In this document: one piece after another, positions 7,123-15,345 of the stretch | How the letters are laid out: every line of letters begins with the position of its first letter | Numbering within the stretch: position 1 is the stretch's first letter | Assembly (NCBI GenBank): GCA_000767215.1 | Contig: AXCX01000003.1 | Coordinates: 1-39,760 of the forward strand | Source: Actinotalea fermentans ATCC 43279 = JCM 9966 = DSM 3133 | GTDB lineage: Bacteria > Actinomycetota > Actinomycetes > Actinomycetales > Cellulomonadaceae | Direction: 5' to 3' | Length of the DNA: 39,760 nt | Notes under the pieces: generated by a model | Told to the model about the DNA's origin: nothing | Seen by the model: the letters and a program-made list of their open reading frames with translations, nothing else | Database searches by the model: none | Program-made: the position numbers and the translations under genes

Positions 7123-7599
7123 TCAGTCGTCTCGTGCCGACAGGTCCGCCTCGAGGTGGGCGGCGAAGCGAGCCCCGTAGCCGGTGGTCATCGGATCCGT
7201 CGCCCATGCCGGCGGGGCGTCGGGACGATGCTCACCGGGCCGGCAGCCCGTCCGTCCGCACCAGAGCTGCAGCCGCCCCCGCGCGGCCGCGAACGTCTGA
7301 TGCCACTCGACGGGCCCCACGGGCGACGCCGCCGGGTCGAACGATGCGCGGTGCGCCGTGCGCAGGGCGGAGAGTTCCTCGACCAGGTGGCCATGCGCGA
7401 ACCAGCACGGTGGGACGTCGCGGTGGTCGAGGCTGTAGCGGCTGGCGAGCCACCGCACCCAGGTGTCGAGCTCGGCCCAGGCCGTCGCGGCGGTGGCTGC
7501 GTCCAGGTGCTGCCAGACGACCGGCCGTGGGCGACCGCCAAGGACCTGGTCGACGAGCGCGTCCACGTCGACGTGGTCGTCATCGACGGGAGCAGACAC
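7123..7599 (-). CDS. DUF4913-domain protein
   Basis: A 158-residue protein. The central segment WAELDTWVRWLASRYSLDHRDVPPCWFAHGHLVEELSALRTAH has the Trp- and Cys-containing signature I associate with DUF4913, a family found almost only in actinobacterial plasmids and ICEs. The C-terminal CGRTGCRPGEHRPD adds further Cys/His. GTG 7599 has AGGGGAG 8 bases upstream. It lies 2 bases from the preceding unknown gene and 69 bases before the primase, inside the minus-strand operon. Function is unknown; co-occurrence with transfer genes suggests an accessory DNA-processing role. Confidence 0.72.
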   Translation of the reverse strand: MSAPVDDDHVDVDALVDQVLGGRPRPVVWQHLDAATAATAWAELDTWVRWLASRYSLDHRDVPPCWFAHGHLVEELSALRTAHRASFDPAASPVGPVEWHQTFAAARGRLQLWCGRTGCRPGEHRPDAPPAWATDPMTTGYGARFAAHLEADLSARDD

Positions 7600-7601
7600 T
7601 C

Positions 7602-8999
7602 CTACGCTCCCCTGGCGGCGCGACCGTGGCCGACCGGTTCGAAGTGAGCCGTCAGGGGTGCGGTTGTCGGCGCGTCGGGCCGGAGCTCGATCTGACGACG
7701 CGCGAGCGCATGGCGCAGCTGAGCCGTGGACGCGCGAAGGACCCGCTCCGCTCCCGGGGCCGGCGCGTCGGTGGTGGCCTCGATCGCCGCACGGCGCGCG
7801 GTCACGACGGCGCTGTCCAGGGCTCGCACCAGCGGTACGACGTCGAAGCTGGCCGCCGGCCGCCACAGCAGCGGGCTGTCCTCGGAGCGATCGCGGACGG
7901 CCACGCCGTGCTCGGCGACCGCCCGAGCGGCGGCATCGCGCAGGGCGACCGTCATCGTCGCGGTCGGGGCGGCGTACGCACTGACATCCGTGAGGACGGC
8001 GCGGGCGTCGTCGGGGCTTCGCGAGGCCGCCTGCAACCGCGGAAGTCCCGAGGCGCCGATCTCCCGACCCTGAGCGAGAGCGGCCGCCGAGCCCGGGGTG
8101 AGGCTCGCGAGGTTCGCGCGGCTCTGCGTGACGGAGACCGCCAGCTCGTCGGCGTGCGCGCTGAGGAGGGCCGCGAGACGAGCGCCGGGGCCCTCCTGCG
8201 CACCATCCGCCGCCCGCAGGACGGCGACCGCGCCCCGGTCCGCCTGGGCGAGCACCCTGGTGAGGGAGAGCACGTCGGTGATCGAAGCGTCGCCCCGCGC
8301 GAGGAGCCGACCGGCGTTCTCGACGGCCCGCGGCAGTGCGGCGAGCGTGGACACGGGGACGATGCGGCGGCTCGGGTAGATCGGGCTCCATGTCGGGCCA
8401 CTGGGTTCCTCAGGATCGCCGGCGAGGCGGACAACCTCACGCGCCTCGACGGCGAGCGCCGCGGCGGCCTGACGGGCACGCGCGTCGCGGCCGCCGGCCG
8501 GCACGAACTCGGTGAGCAGGTCGGACCTCGTCACGGCCAGGACCTCAGCCAACGCCGCGACCTCGCCGAGCGCCGTCCATCGCTGCGCGCCACTCATGTG
8601 GTGCGCCTGGGCGCGCATGGCCTGGGCCGATGTTGCGGCGGAGACCACCAACCCCGTCCACACCTGGACCGCTCCGTGTGCGCGCGCCGGGCTCGTCGGG
8701 ACGTCCGCCCAGCGCGACGACGGCGGCTGAGGGTCCGGGGAGCGGTCGATGGGCGGCAGGGCCACCAGGCCGCTGCGCGGCAGGCGGACTGGATGCCGGA
8801 CCAGGTCCGCGATCTCCGGCTGGACGGCGGCGCCCATGCTGAGGCCCGTCACCGTCTCCACCATCTCCGCCAGGAGCACCGCGAGGTCGTCCTGCAGCCG
8901 GCCGACCGGCATCGCGGTCGCCGCACCGGGAGGGGTGACCAGGGCAAGGGCCGCGTAGCGGGTCGCCAGCTCCATCCGGCCGGCGTAGATCAGGCCCAC
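7602..8999 (-). CDS. Unrecognised ICE-associated protein, Ala-rich and helical
   Basis: A 465-residue protein, Ala/Leu/Arg-rich, with long predicted helices and no catalytic motif that I recognise. Recognisable stretches include LATRYAALALVTPPGAATAM and WSPIYPSRRIVPVSTLAALPRAVEN, plus a C-terminal basic tail. GTG 8999 overlaps the stop of the preceding gene (8990); ATG 8975 is an alternative. It ends 2 bases before the DUF4913 gene, so the three genes 9361-7123 form one translational unit. Position inside the conjugation operon suggests a structural or scaffold role; nothing more can be said. Confidence 0.6.
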   Translation of the reverse strand: MGLIYAGRMELATRYAALALVTPPGAATAMPVGRLQDDLAVLLAEMVETVTGLSMGAAVQPEIADLVRHPVRLPRSGLVALPPIDRSPDPQPPSSRWADVPTSPARAHGAVQVWTGLVVSAATSAQAMRAQAHHMSGAQRWTALGEVAALAEVLAVTRSDLLTEFVPAGGRDARARQAAAALAVEAREVVRLAGDPEEPSGPTWSPIYPSRRIVPVSTLAALPRAVENAGRLLARGDASITDVLSLTRVLAQADRGAVAVLRAADGAQEGPGARLAALLSAHADELAVSVTQSRANLASLTPGSAAALAQGREIGASGLPRLQAASRSPDDARAVLTDVSAYAAPTATMTVALRDAAARAVAEHGVAVRDRSEDSPLLWRPAASFDVVPLVRALDSAVVTARRAAIEATTDAPAPGAERVLRASTAQLRHALARRQIELRPDAPTTAPLTAHFEPVGHGRAARGA

Positions 9000-9361
9000 G
9001 GCGAGGCCTCGCCAAGCTCTTCGGCCGCGAGGATCCGCGCCGCTGTGTCGAGGTGCCGCAGGGCTTCGGCGAGGAGGAGGGCCGCCGACAAGGGCTCGAC
9101 GCGGAGAATCGCCCCGCGCACCAGGCGTCGCGCGGTCGCCAGGACTCCCAGCGCGCTCAGCTCCGACGGCAGCCTCTGAACAGTGACGGATGCGGCTGCG
9201 ACGACATCGAGCCCCTCCCATGCGGCGCAGATCTCCAGCGCTGCCGCCGAGCCTGGGGCACATCGGTCGAGCGCGACGTCGAGGAGGCCTCGCACCGAGG
9301 CAATGACGTCAGCGACCTGGAAGTCGTCCAGGCGAGCAATCGACTCGGCGGTCTCGTCCAC
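8990..9361 (-). CDS. Small helical protein of unknown function
   Basis: A 123-residue protein starting VDETAESIARLDDFQVADV, rich in Ala/Leu, with VEPLSAALLLAEALRHLDTAARILAAEEL at its end, all probably helical. The GTG at 9361 has a strong GAGGAGGG site 5 bases upstream. It overlaps the start of the next gene by 10 bases and leads the minus-strand unit that runs down to the integrase. No family recognised. Divergent from the small plus-strand gene at 9492. Confidence 0.62.
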   Translation of the reverse strand: MDETAESIARLDDFQVADVIASVRGLLDVALDRCAPGSAAALEICAAWEGLDVVAAASVTVQRLPSELSALGVLATARRLVRGAILRVEPLSAALLLAEALRHLDTAARILAAEELGEASPWA

Positions 9362-9491
9362 GACAGCCCTCCTCGCCGATCCGGTGCAGAGGGGAGACCG
9401 CCCGGCGCGCACGCGCAGCAGGCGGTGTCGGAGGAGCGACCTACCTTGATCACGTCGCCTCCGGCCGGGAGGCCGTGGCAAGGGAGCCACT

Positions 9492-9647
9492 ATGAAGGTC
9501 GCCGCATATCACTCGTCCAACCCGTCCGACCCCGACGTCTACCACGACCACGACAACTGCCCTTCCGGCCAGCAGATCCCCTGGTACAACAAGGTCGACG
9601 GGACCGGCGGCCACCCGCGCTGCAAGCACTGCCGCGACATGGACTGA
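9492..9647 (+). CDS. Small Cys/His protein (51 residues)
   Basis: A 51-residue protein beginning MKVAAYHSSNPSDPDVYHDH, with C23 and the closing RCKHCRDMD; the His/Cys arrangement (H-D-H-DNC ... CKHC) could bind one zinc. Ribosome site AGGGAG lies 6 bases before the ATG. A strong hairpin terminator follows 16 bases after the stop, which supports a real, separately transcribed gene. I recall similar short proteins in actinobacterial plasmids and phages, without known function. It is on the opposite strand to the transfer operon. Confidence 0.7.
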   Translation: MKVAAYHSSNPSDPDVYHDHDNCPSGQQIPWYNKVDGTGGHPRCKHCRDMD

Positions 9648-9663
9648 CTTCGGTCTCCCGCCG

Positions 9664-9692
9664 TCCTCGGGCGCCCGCCGAGCGCCCGAGGA
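9664..9692 (+). terminator. Hairpin terminator after small Cys/His gene
   Basis: Perfect 11-bp stem TCCTCGGGCGC / GCGCCCGAGGA with a 7-nt loop. It starts 16 bases after the stop at 9647. No U-tract follows, as is common in high-GC actinobacteria. Confidence 0.75.
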
Positions 9693-9761
9693 TGGCATGC
9701 CGTCTCGACTGCACACGGCGAAACGAACGTCCGCATCTCTCACCGTGGCTAGCCTCGCGAT

Positions 9762-10595
9762 GTGCCCAGCGACGACGCCCAAACGGTGGTTCCAGGCCCC
9801 GAACGCTGCCTCGAGGTGCTTGACGACATCGTCCGGACGTGGCGCGTCGGCACGGGCGGCCCGACGGTTCACACGCGGTTCGCGCGCCAGTTCGTCCCCG
9901 TGATCTGGGCGAATACCTGCCACCTCGTGGCCCTCGCCGAAGGGCTTGTGACGCTCCACCGCGCTGGGCTGCATCTCGCCGCAATGCCCCTCGTGCGACA
10001 GATCATCGAGTTCGCGATGAGGTGCGTATGGATGGAGCGATACCGCGAGAACGTTGGCGCGGTGATCGTCGAAGGTGCGAAGAAGAGGCGCCTTGCCCTG
10101 GAGACTGCGGTGAGCACGGGGATCCTCGCCAGCGACGATCCCGTGGTGGCCGAAGCTCGCGAGGTCGTGGCCAACGCCGTACTGGACCACGCAACGTCGG
10201 GCAAGGTGTTCGAGACGCTCTGCAAGGAGATCCAAGGCGGCGAGAAGGTCTACGCCTACTACCGGATCGCCTCGAACTACACCCACCCCAGCCTGATGCT
10301 TACCGACCTGTACCTGGTTGAGGACAAGACCTCGCCCGTCGGGCTCCGCTTGGCGACGAGTGCGCGCCCCACCCCCGAAGACGCCTGGCTCGGCATCTCC
10401 ACCAGCCTCGTCATTCTGGGCTGTCTCGCCTGGGACAGGGTCGACCGGAACCACCCGCACCGTGCACTTCTGCGTGGCTACGCCAAGGAGTTCGGTGTCC
10501 CGACCGGCCAGGCGACGATGACGAACGAGGGCTTCATCGCCTGGAACAAGGCCAACCGGGCCCGCGGGCGCGCACACGCGAGTCGTCCTCGTTGA
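9762..10595 (+). CDS. DUF5677-like hypothetical protein
   Basis: A 277-residue, all-helical protein. The pattern HLAAMPLVRQIIEFAMRCVWM and YAYYRIASNYTHPS resembles DUF5677 proteins, which I recall as HEPN-like helical proteins seen in defence islands; the match is from memory and moderate. No HEPN R-x4-H catalytic motif is evident. The GTG at 9762 is the first in-frame start. It lies between two minus-strand transfer blocks, downstream of a terminator, so it is probably cargo with its own promoter in the 70 bases before it. Toxin, defence or exclusion roles are possible but unproven. Confidence 0.55.
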   Translation: MPSDDAQTVVPGPERCLEVLDDIVRTWRVGTGGPTVHTRFARQFVPVIWANTCHLVALAEGLVTLHRAGLHLAAMPLVRQIIEFAMRCVWMERYRENVGAVIVEGAKKRRLALETAVSTGILASDDPVVAEAREVVANAVLDHATSGKVFETLCKEIQGGEKVYAYYRIASNYTHPSLMLTDLYLVEDKTSPVGLRLATSARPTPEDAWLGISTSLVILGCLAWDRVDRNHPHRALLRGYAKEFGVPTGQATMTNEGFIAWNKANRARGRAHASRPR

Positions 10596-10634
10596 TGTCG
10601 TGCGGCCCGCGCACCTAACCGAAGTCCGGGTCCC

Positions 10635-12389
10635 TCACGAGGCGGGGCCGTGTGGCAACCGCTGGAGTTGGCGACGAGTGGTCCACGGCGCGAGGTCCAG
10701 CACGACGGGCGGCGCCGTCCGCAGCAGCAGCACCCCGGTCCCGAACGGCAGCGTCCGAAGCCGCGACGTGTCCATGACCGGCACCCGCCGCACGCTCGAC
10801 GACGTCGACCGTCCGCCGTAGTGGTCGCGGGAGACCGACGTCAGCTCCTCGTCACGGTCGCCAATCAACGTGGCGAGGTCGGTCAGGTCTCGGGCGTTCG
10901 AGCCGCCGCCGAGGATGACCTTGGCGATGGCGGCGTCCCAGAGCGTGCCTGCCTGCTGCTCGCCCCACTTGTCGCGGGCCTGCGAGAGCGACTGGAGCAC
11001 GGCGAGCGTCGTGACGCCCGAGCCGCCGCCCTCCGACATCAACGCGGGCAGCGACGGCAGCGGCGCGAGGTTGCCGATCTCGTCCAGGGCTAGGAGCAGC
11101 GGTGGGTCGAGCCGCGCACCGGGCGACGCCGCCGCGATCCGTCGGGCAGTCTCCACCATGTCCTCGACGAGCGCAGCCACGATCGGCGCCGCGGCACCGG
11201 CCCCGGATGCGGTTCCCAGCACGTACAGCGTCCCCCGGTCGCGCAGGAACGCAGCCGGGTCGAACTCCTCGCCCTCCCGCGGCGAGACCGCGTCGAGCAC
11301 TCGGGGGTCAGCCAGCGCGGACAGCGCCTGCCGGACGCCGAGCCAGATGGAGTCGCGGGTCCGGGAGTCAGAGTTCGCGGCCTGCTCGAGCGCGTTGTCC
11401 CACCCCGGAGCCGCCGACGGGCGTCCGAGGATCGTGATGGCCTCGGTGGCTGCCGCCGGGTCGAGCGACCACCGGTAGAGGTCGCGCGCAGCCCTGCCAT
11501 CCAACGCCGCAGCGTGCAGCAGCGCGCGCAGGACGGTCTCGGTCTGCGCCTGCCAGAAGTCACCGCCGTCGGTGCCCCGCGAGATGCCGGTCCCGGCGGC
11601 CAGGCCTCGCGCGCGGATCATCGCGATCTGCGGGACGTCGCACCCGCGCACCGGCGACCATCGCAGCCCGTCGGGCACACCGGCCGCGAGACCCTGAGGG
11701 TCGAAGACCGCGACCGGCCCGACCTCTCGCCTCGCCGCATAGGTGACGGCGAAGTTATCCGGCCGGGTCGATGTCGTGACGACGGCACCCGGGGCGTCGA
11801 AGAGCATCGGGATGACCATGTGCAGGCCCTTGCCCGACCGCGGCGGCCCGACGACGAGGATCGAGTCCTCCACCGACGCCCACGCCTGCGCGCCGTGCGA
11901 CCGGCCGAGCAGGTAGCCGACCTCACGAGGGCGCGGGTGGGGCAGCGACGGCCGGGCATGGCGTGCGCGCCGGGTCACGGTCCGCGGTCCAGCAGCTTCC
12001 AGCACTTCGCCCCTGGTCGCGGTGCCCTGGAGGTTGCGCGGGTCGGCACGACGACGTCGCGCATCCCGGCGGGACCATCGAGCGAGCGCGATCGCCAGAG
12101 CGATTGCCACCACGACGACCACACCCGTCACAGCCCAGTAGCCAACGGGCCCAGGCATCGGCGTCCTCCATGCGGCGCTCGGATCCGACGGCTCGCGAAC
12201 GACGGCGATCGACCCCGCCAACCCGGCCTGCGGTGCCTCGCGCCCAGTCACGACAGCCGCCGCGGCAGCGCCTACCCACAGCACACCAGCCGCGCCCACG
12301 AGTGCGGCCAGAGCGCCGAAGGCGACGTCCGTCAGCGACCCCGGCGGCGCCACGCGTTTCCCAGGCTCGCGGCCCATGCCAGCACTCAC
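10635..12389 (-). CDS. Type IV coupling protein (VirD4/TraD-like)
   Basis: A 584-residue T4CP. Two N-terminal membrane helices (about residues 20-45 and 80-105) anchor it. The ATPase has Walker A GPPRSGKG (about residue 180, preceded by SILVVG) and Walker B LLLALDEIGNLAPL (about residue 433), with the arginine-rich C-terminal part of VirD4 proteins. It couples the relaxosome to the secretion channel. GTG 12389 overlaps the VirB4-like stop (GTGA). The reading frame stays open far upstream, giving a spurious 904-codon ORF; the start at the overlap is the likely one. It is the last transfer gene before a strand switch. Confidence 0.92.
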   Translation of the reverse strand: MSAGMGREPGKRVAPPGSLTDVAFGALAALVGAAGVLWVGAAAAAVVTGREAPQAGLAGSIAVVREPSDPSAAWRTPMPGPVGYWAVTGVVVVVAIALAIALARWSRRDARRRRADPRNLQGTATRGEVLEAAGPRTVTRRARHARPSLPHPRPREVGYLLGRSHGAQAWASVEDSILVVGPPRSGKGLHMVIPMLFDAPGAVVTTSTRPDNFAVTYAARREVGPVAVFDPQGLAAGVPDGLRWSPVRGCDVPQIAMIRARGLAAGTGISRGTDGGDFWQAQTETVLRALLHAAALDGRAARDLYRWSLDPAAATEAITILGRPSAAPGWDNALEQAANSDSRTRDSIWLGVRQALSALADPRVLDAVSPREGEEFDPAAFLRDRGTLYVLGTASGAGAAAPIVAALVEDMVETARRIAAASPGARLDPPLLLALDEIGNLAPLPSLPALMSEGGGSGVTTLAVLQSLSQARDKWGEQQAGTLWDAAIAKVILGGGSNARDLTDLATLIGDRDEELTSVSRDHYGGRSTSSSVRRVPVMDTSRLRTLPFGTGVLLLRTAPPVVLDLAPWTTRRQLQRLPHGPAS

Positions 12390-13867
12390 GGCCGCCCCGC
12401 CATCCGCGCCGCGGTATCGAAGACCTCGAGCTCCCCGCGCGTCAGCTGGTGCTGGGCGACGAACGCCCGGTCGTGGATGCGCCACAGCCCTTGCCCGACG
12501 CCGAGCGTGGGCAGCAGCTCGGTCTCCGTCTCGGTCAGCCCGAGCGCCAGGGCGGATCCGGCGAGCTGGTCGGCCTCTTGGCGGTAGATGATCCGCGTCG
12601 AGCAGTCGGCGAGCAGGCCTTGGGCGAGGGCGCGGACTTCTGAGCCAAGGTCGCCGATGGCGTCGAGGTCGGACAGCCGGTGGACCACCATGAGGTTGGC
12701 GATGCCGTACGCGCGCGACAGCTTCCACTGGGCCTGCATCCGACGAATGAGTGCGGGGTGCCGCATGACCCGCCACGCCTCGTCGTAGACCACCCACCGC
12801 CGACCGCCGGCCGGGTCGAGCAGCGCGCCCTCCATCCACGCCGATGCGCACGTCATGACCAGCGAGAGCAGGGTGTCGTTGCCCGACACCTGCGACAGGT
12901 CGAGGGTGACCATCGGCGCGTCCGGGTCGAAGGCCACGGTCGACGGTCCGTCGAAGATCCCCGCGAGGTCGCCGCGGACGAGCCGCCGCAGCGCGTGGGC
13001 GACCTCGCGCCCGTCGGTGCGCAGCTGGTCGGCGTCGACGTCGTCGGCGCCGAGCGGGTTGATGAGCAGGGCGACGACGTCGGGCAGGGTCGGCTCGGTG
13101 CAAGCAGCCACTGCGTCGGCCAGGGCGGCGTCGAGGGCCGTGTGCTCGACCGGCCGCAGCGCCCGGACGAGCACGGTCTCCGCGAGGGTGCCGAGCAGTT
13201 CGCGCCGCCGGGACCACACGAGGCCGGACCACTGCTCGTCGGGCAGCCCGTCCGGGCGCCGCCCGGCGTCGAGCGGGTTGAGCCGGTTGGGCAGCCCGTG
13301 CCCCAGCGCGATGGTCGCGCCACCGACCGCGCGTGCGACCGCGGTCCACTCGCCCTTCGGGTCACCCGGGACGTAGACGCGGATCCCGAAGGCCAGGGAC
13401 CGGGTCGCCAGCGACTTGGCCAGGGCGGACTTGCCGGTGCCGATCACCCCGGCGAGCAGCACGTTCGGATTGGTGATCAGCCCCTGCGCGTAGAGCTCCC
13501 ACGGGTCGTAGACGAACGCGCCGCCCGAGAGCAGGTCAGTGCCGATCAGGACGCCGTCAGAGCCAAGTCCGGCCTCGGCGAGGAAGGGGTAGGCGCCCGC
13601 AAGGGTGGCCGATGTCGCCGCGTGCGGCGGGACGGCGAAGGGGAGCCACGAGCGCAGCGCGGCAGGGCCCGGGTCGCCGGATCGCGGGAGGTAGGCGGGA
13701 CTTCTGCCCTGTCCGTCGGCCCGAAGGCGGTCACGACGCGCGGCGAGCGCTTCGGCGTGCGCCGAGCGTCGCGCCGCCGCCAGACGGCGCCGTCGCTCGC
13801 GGCGACCTGCGGCGAGCTCGGCCGCGGGCGCGACGAGCTGGGTCGCATGCGTGCGCGGGGCGTCCAC
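12386..13867 (-). CDS. VirB4-like conjugation ATPase
   Basis: A 493-residue T4SS ATPase. Walker A is GVIGTGKSALAK (residues 140-151), Walker B WVVYDEAWRVM; other VirB4 marks are FVYDPWELYAQGLITNPNVL before the P-loop, KGEWTAVARA, LDLSQVSG and the HRLSDLDAIGD segment after Walker B. N-terminal 60 residues are very basic. It lacks the long N-terminal VirB4 domain, and the upstream SCO6880 protein probably supplies it. GTG 13867 is 5 bases after the SCO6880 stop; the gene is chained to the coupling-protein gene by a GTGA overlap. Confidence 0.9.
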   Translation of the reverse strand: MDAPRTHATQLVAPAAELAAGRRERRRRLAAARRSAHAEALAARRDRLRADGQGRSPAYLPRSGDPGPAALRSWLPFAVPPHAATSATLAGAYPFLAEAGLGSDGVLIGTDLLSGGAFVYDPWELYAQGLITNPNVLLAGVIGTGKSALAKSLATRSLAFGIRVYVPGDPKGEWTAVARAVGGATIALGHGLPNRLNPLDAGRRPDGLPDEQWSGLVWSRRRELLGTLAETVLVRALRPVEHTALDAALADAVAACTEPTLPDVVALLINPLGADDVDADQLRTDGREVAHALRRLVRGDLAGIFDGPSTVAFDPDAPMVTLDLSQVSGNDTLLSLVMTCASAWMEGALLDPAGGRRWVVYDEAWRVMRHPALIRRMQAQWKLSRAYGIANLMVVHRLSDLDAIGDLGSEVRALAQGLLADCSTRIIYRQEADQLAGSALALGLTETETELLPTLGVGQGLWRIHDRAFVAQHQLTRGELEVFDTAARMAGRP

Positions 13868-13872
13868 GGCGC

Positions 13873-15345
13873 TCAGATCCCCCTACACAGCGGCAGCGCG
13901 GCCGCGGCGAAGGCCTGTGCCTGCTGACCGAGGAGCAGCCGCGTCTCGCACCCGGCCTGGACGGCGGCTTGCTCGATCGCGGACCGCGCCGCCTGCAGGG
14001 CGTCGAGGTCCGGCGCGGTCACGACGACGAAGCCGGCGAAGCGCAGGTCGCCGTGCCCGGCGATGAGGTCCCGCTCGCGCTGGGTGACGTCGGCCCACTC
14101 CTGCTCGGCGCCGGCGTCGGTGATCTGGCCGATGCGGGCGCGGTGCGCGGCGTCGGTCTGGTACTCGACGCGCTCCTTGCGGACCGCCCGCATCGCCTCG
14201 GTGGTGGTCAGCGGCTGGGCGACGATCGAGGTTGCCCGGCGGACGCCCGCAGCCAGGAGGACGGTCGAGAGGAAGCCGGGGTAGACCTCCGAGCGCGGCC
14301 ACTCGCTGATCCAGTAGACGGCGTGGACGCCGGTGTCGGTGCGTAGATGGTCCAGGTGCTCTTGAACGGTCACCGGCCCGGCCGTGGCCACGCTGCGCCC
14401 GATGGCGGCGCGATCGATGCGGCGGGCAGCCTCGGGGTCGTAGGCGAGGCGGAGCATGACCGACAGGTCCTCGGGGTCCACCCAGCCCTCGACGGTGATC
14501 TCGGCCGCGCGCAGCGCCGCAACGACCGTCGTCAGCTCTCGACGCAGCACCGCGGCCGCTCCCCCGACGCCGCCGCCCTCGGCCCGCACGGCCCGCCGGG
14601 CACGGGACATGTCGAGGCTGATGCTGATCGTCGTCTCGTGACGTTCGGTCGCGGGCGCGGCCTGCTCGAGGAGCTCGCGGTACTGGCGGGACGCCCAGGA
14701 GTCGCCTGGAATTCCGCGCGCCGCCCAGTGGTTGCGGACGCCCGCACCGGAGTCGGGCAAGGTCCGCTCGAGCACTTGGACCCGGGCGATCTGCCCCGAC
14801 GCGCACGCGGTGGCGAGTGCGCGACCCCAGCCCGCGACGCGCCGCTCCTGGTCGCTGGGCGACTGGAGGACGAACGACGGGTGCCGCACCTTGGCGACGG
14901 CCGTGAGGGTGTTGGCGTGCGGGTCGTGGATCATCGCCGCGCCCGTGAGCTCGTCGTGGTGCAGGCGCAGGCGGGCGGCGTCGCCGGGCAGTGCCAGCGT
15001 CCCAGCGGGGCGCGGGGCGAGGACCCGCACGCCGTAGACGTTCTGGTGCAGGGCCCGGCGCAGCAGCCAGTGCCCGTACACGGGCACCCACTCGGCGGCA
15101 TGCCGACCGGCCACCGACACCGACGCAGCCGCCACCGCGAGCCCCCACGCGGGCGCCGTGACGACGACGCCCGGAATGCCTGCCGAGTACACGGCGGGAA
15201 CCACGATGAGCAGGGCGACGGCGAGCGACACCAGACGCGGCCCGGAGAGGCCGAGAAGGACGCCGCGCGTGGACCGACGGCCGAAGCGAACGGTTCCGGG
15301 CGTCCCGGTACCGGTGGCGCGCGGGCGTGCAGCAGCGATCGTCAT
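13873..15345 (-). CDS. SCO6880-family conjugation protein (VirB3/VirB4-N-like)
   Basis: A 490-residue protein. Residues about 30-70 hold two membrane helices (LVSLAVALLIVVPAVYSAG and VVVTAPAWGLAVAAASVSVAG), as in PrgI/VirB3-type proteins, followed by a soluble domain with HYRLHHDELTG-like features (LRLHHDELTGAAMIHDPHAN) and ISISLDMSRARRAVR. This combination is the SCO6880 family of actinobacterial conjugative elements, which pairs with a split VirB4. ATG 15345 is preceded by GGAG and overlaps the VirB6-like stop (ATGA). Confidence 0.82.
   Translation of the reverse strand: MTIAAARPRATGTGTPGTVRFGRRSTRGVLLGLSGPRLVSLAVALLIVVPAVYSAGIPGVVVTAPAWGLAVAAASVSVAGRHAAEWVPVYGHWLLRRALHQNVYGVRVLAPRPAGTLALPGDAARLRLHHDELTGAAMIHDPHANTLTAVAKVRHPSFVLQSPSDQERRVAGWGRALATACASGQIARVQVLERTLPDSGAGVRNHWAARGIPGDSWASRQYRELLEQAAPATERHETTISISLDMSRARRAVRAEGGGVGGAAAVLRRELTTVVAALRAAEITVEGWVDPEDLSVMLRLAYDPEAARRIDRAAIGRSVATAGPVTVQEHLDHLRTDTGVHAVYWISEWPRSEVYPGFLSTVLLAAGVRRATSIVAQPLTTTEAMRAVRKERVEYQTDAAHRARIGQITDAGAEQEWADVTQRERDLIAGHGDLRFAGFVVVTAPDLDALQAARSAIEQAAVQAGCETRLLLGQQAQAFAAAALPLCRGI

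Noticed and set aside
12390-13349. Extension of the coupling-protein frame to a 904-codon ORF
   Set aside because: The extra 320 residues are an Arg/Ala-rich shadow of the VirB4-like gene; the overlap start at 12389 is far better.
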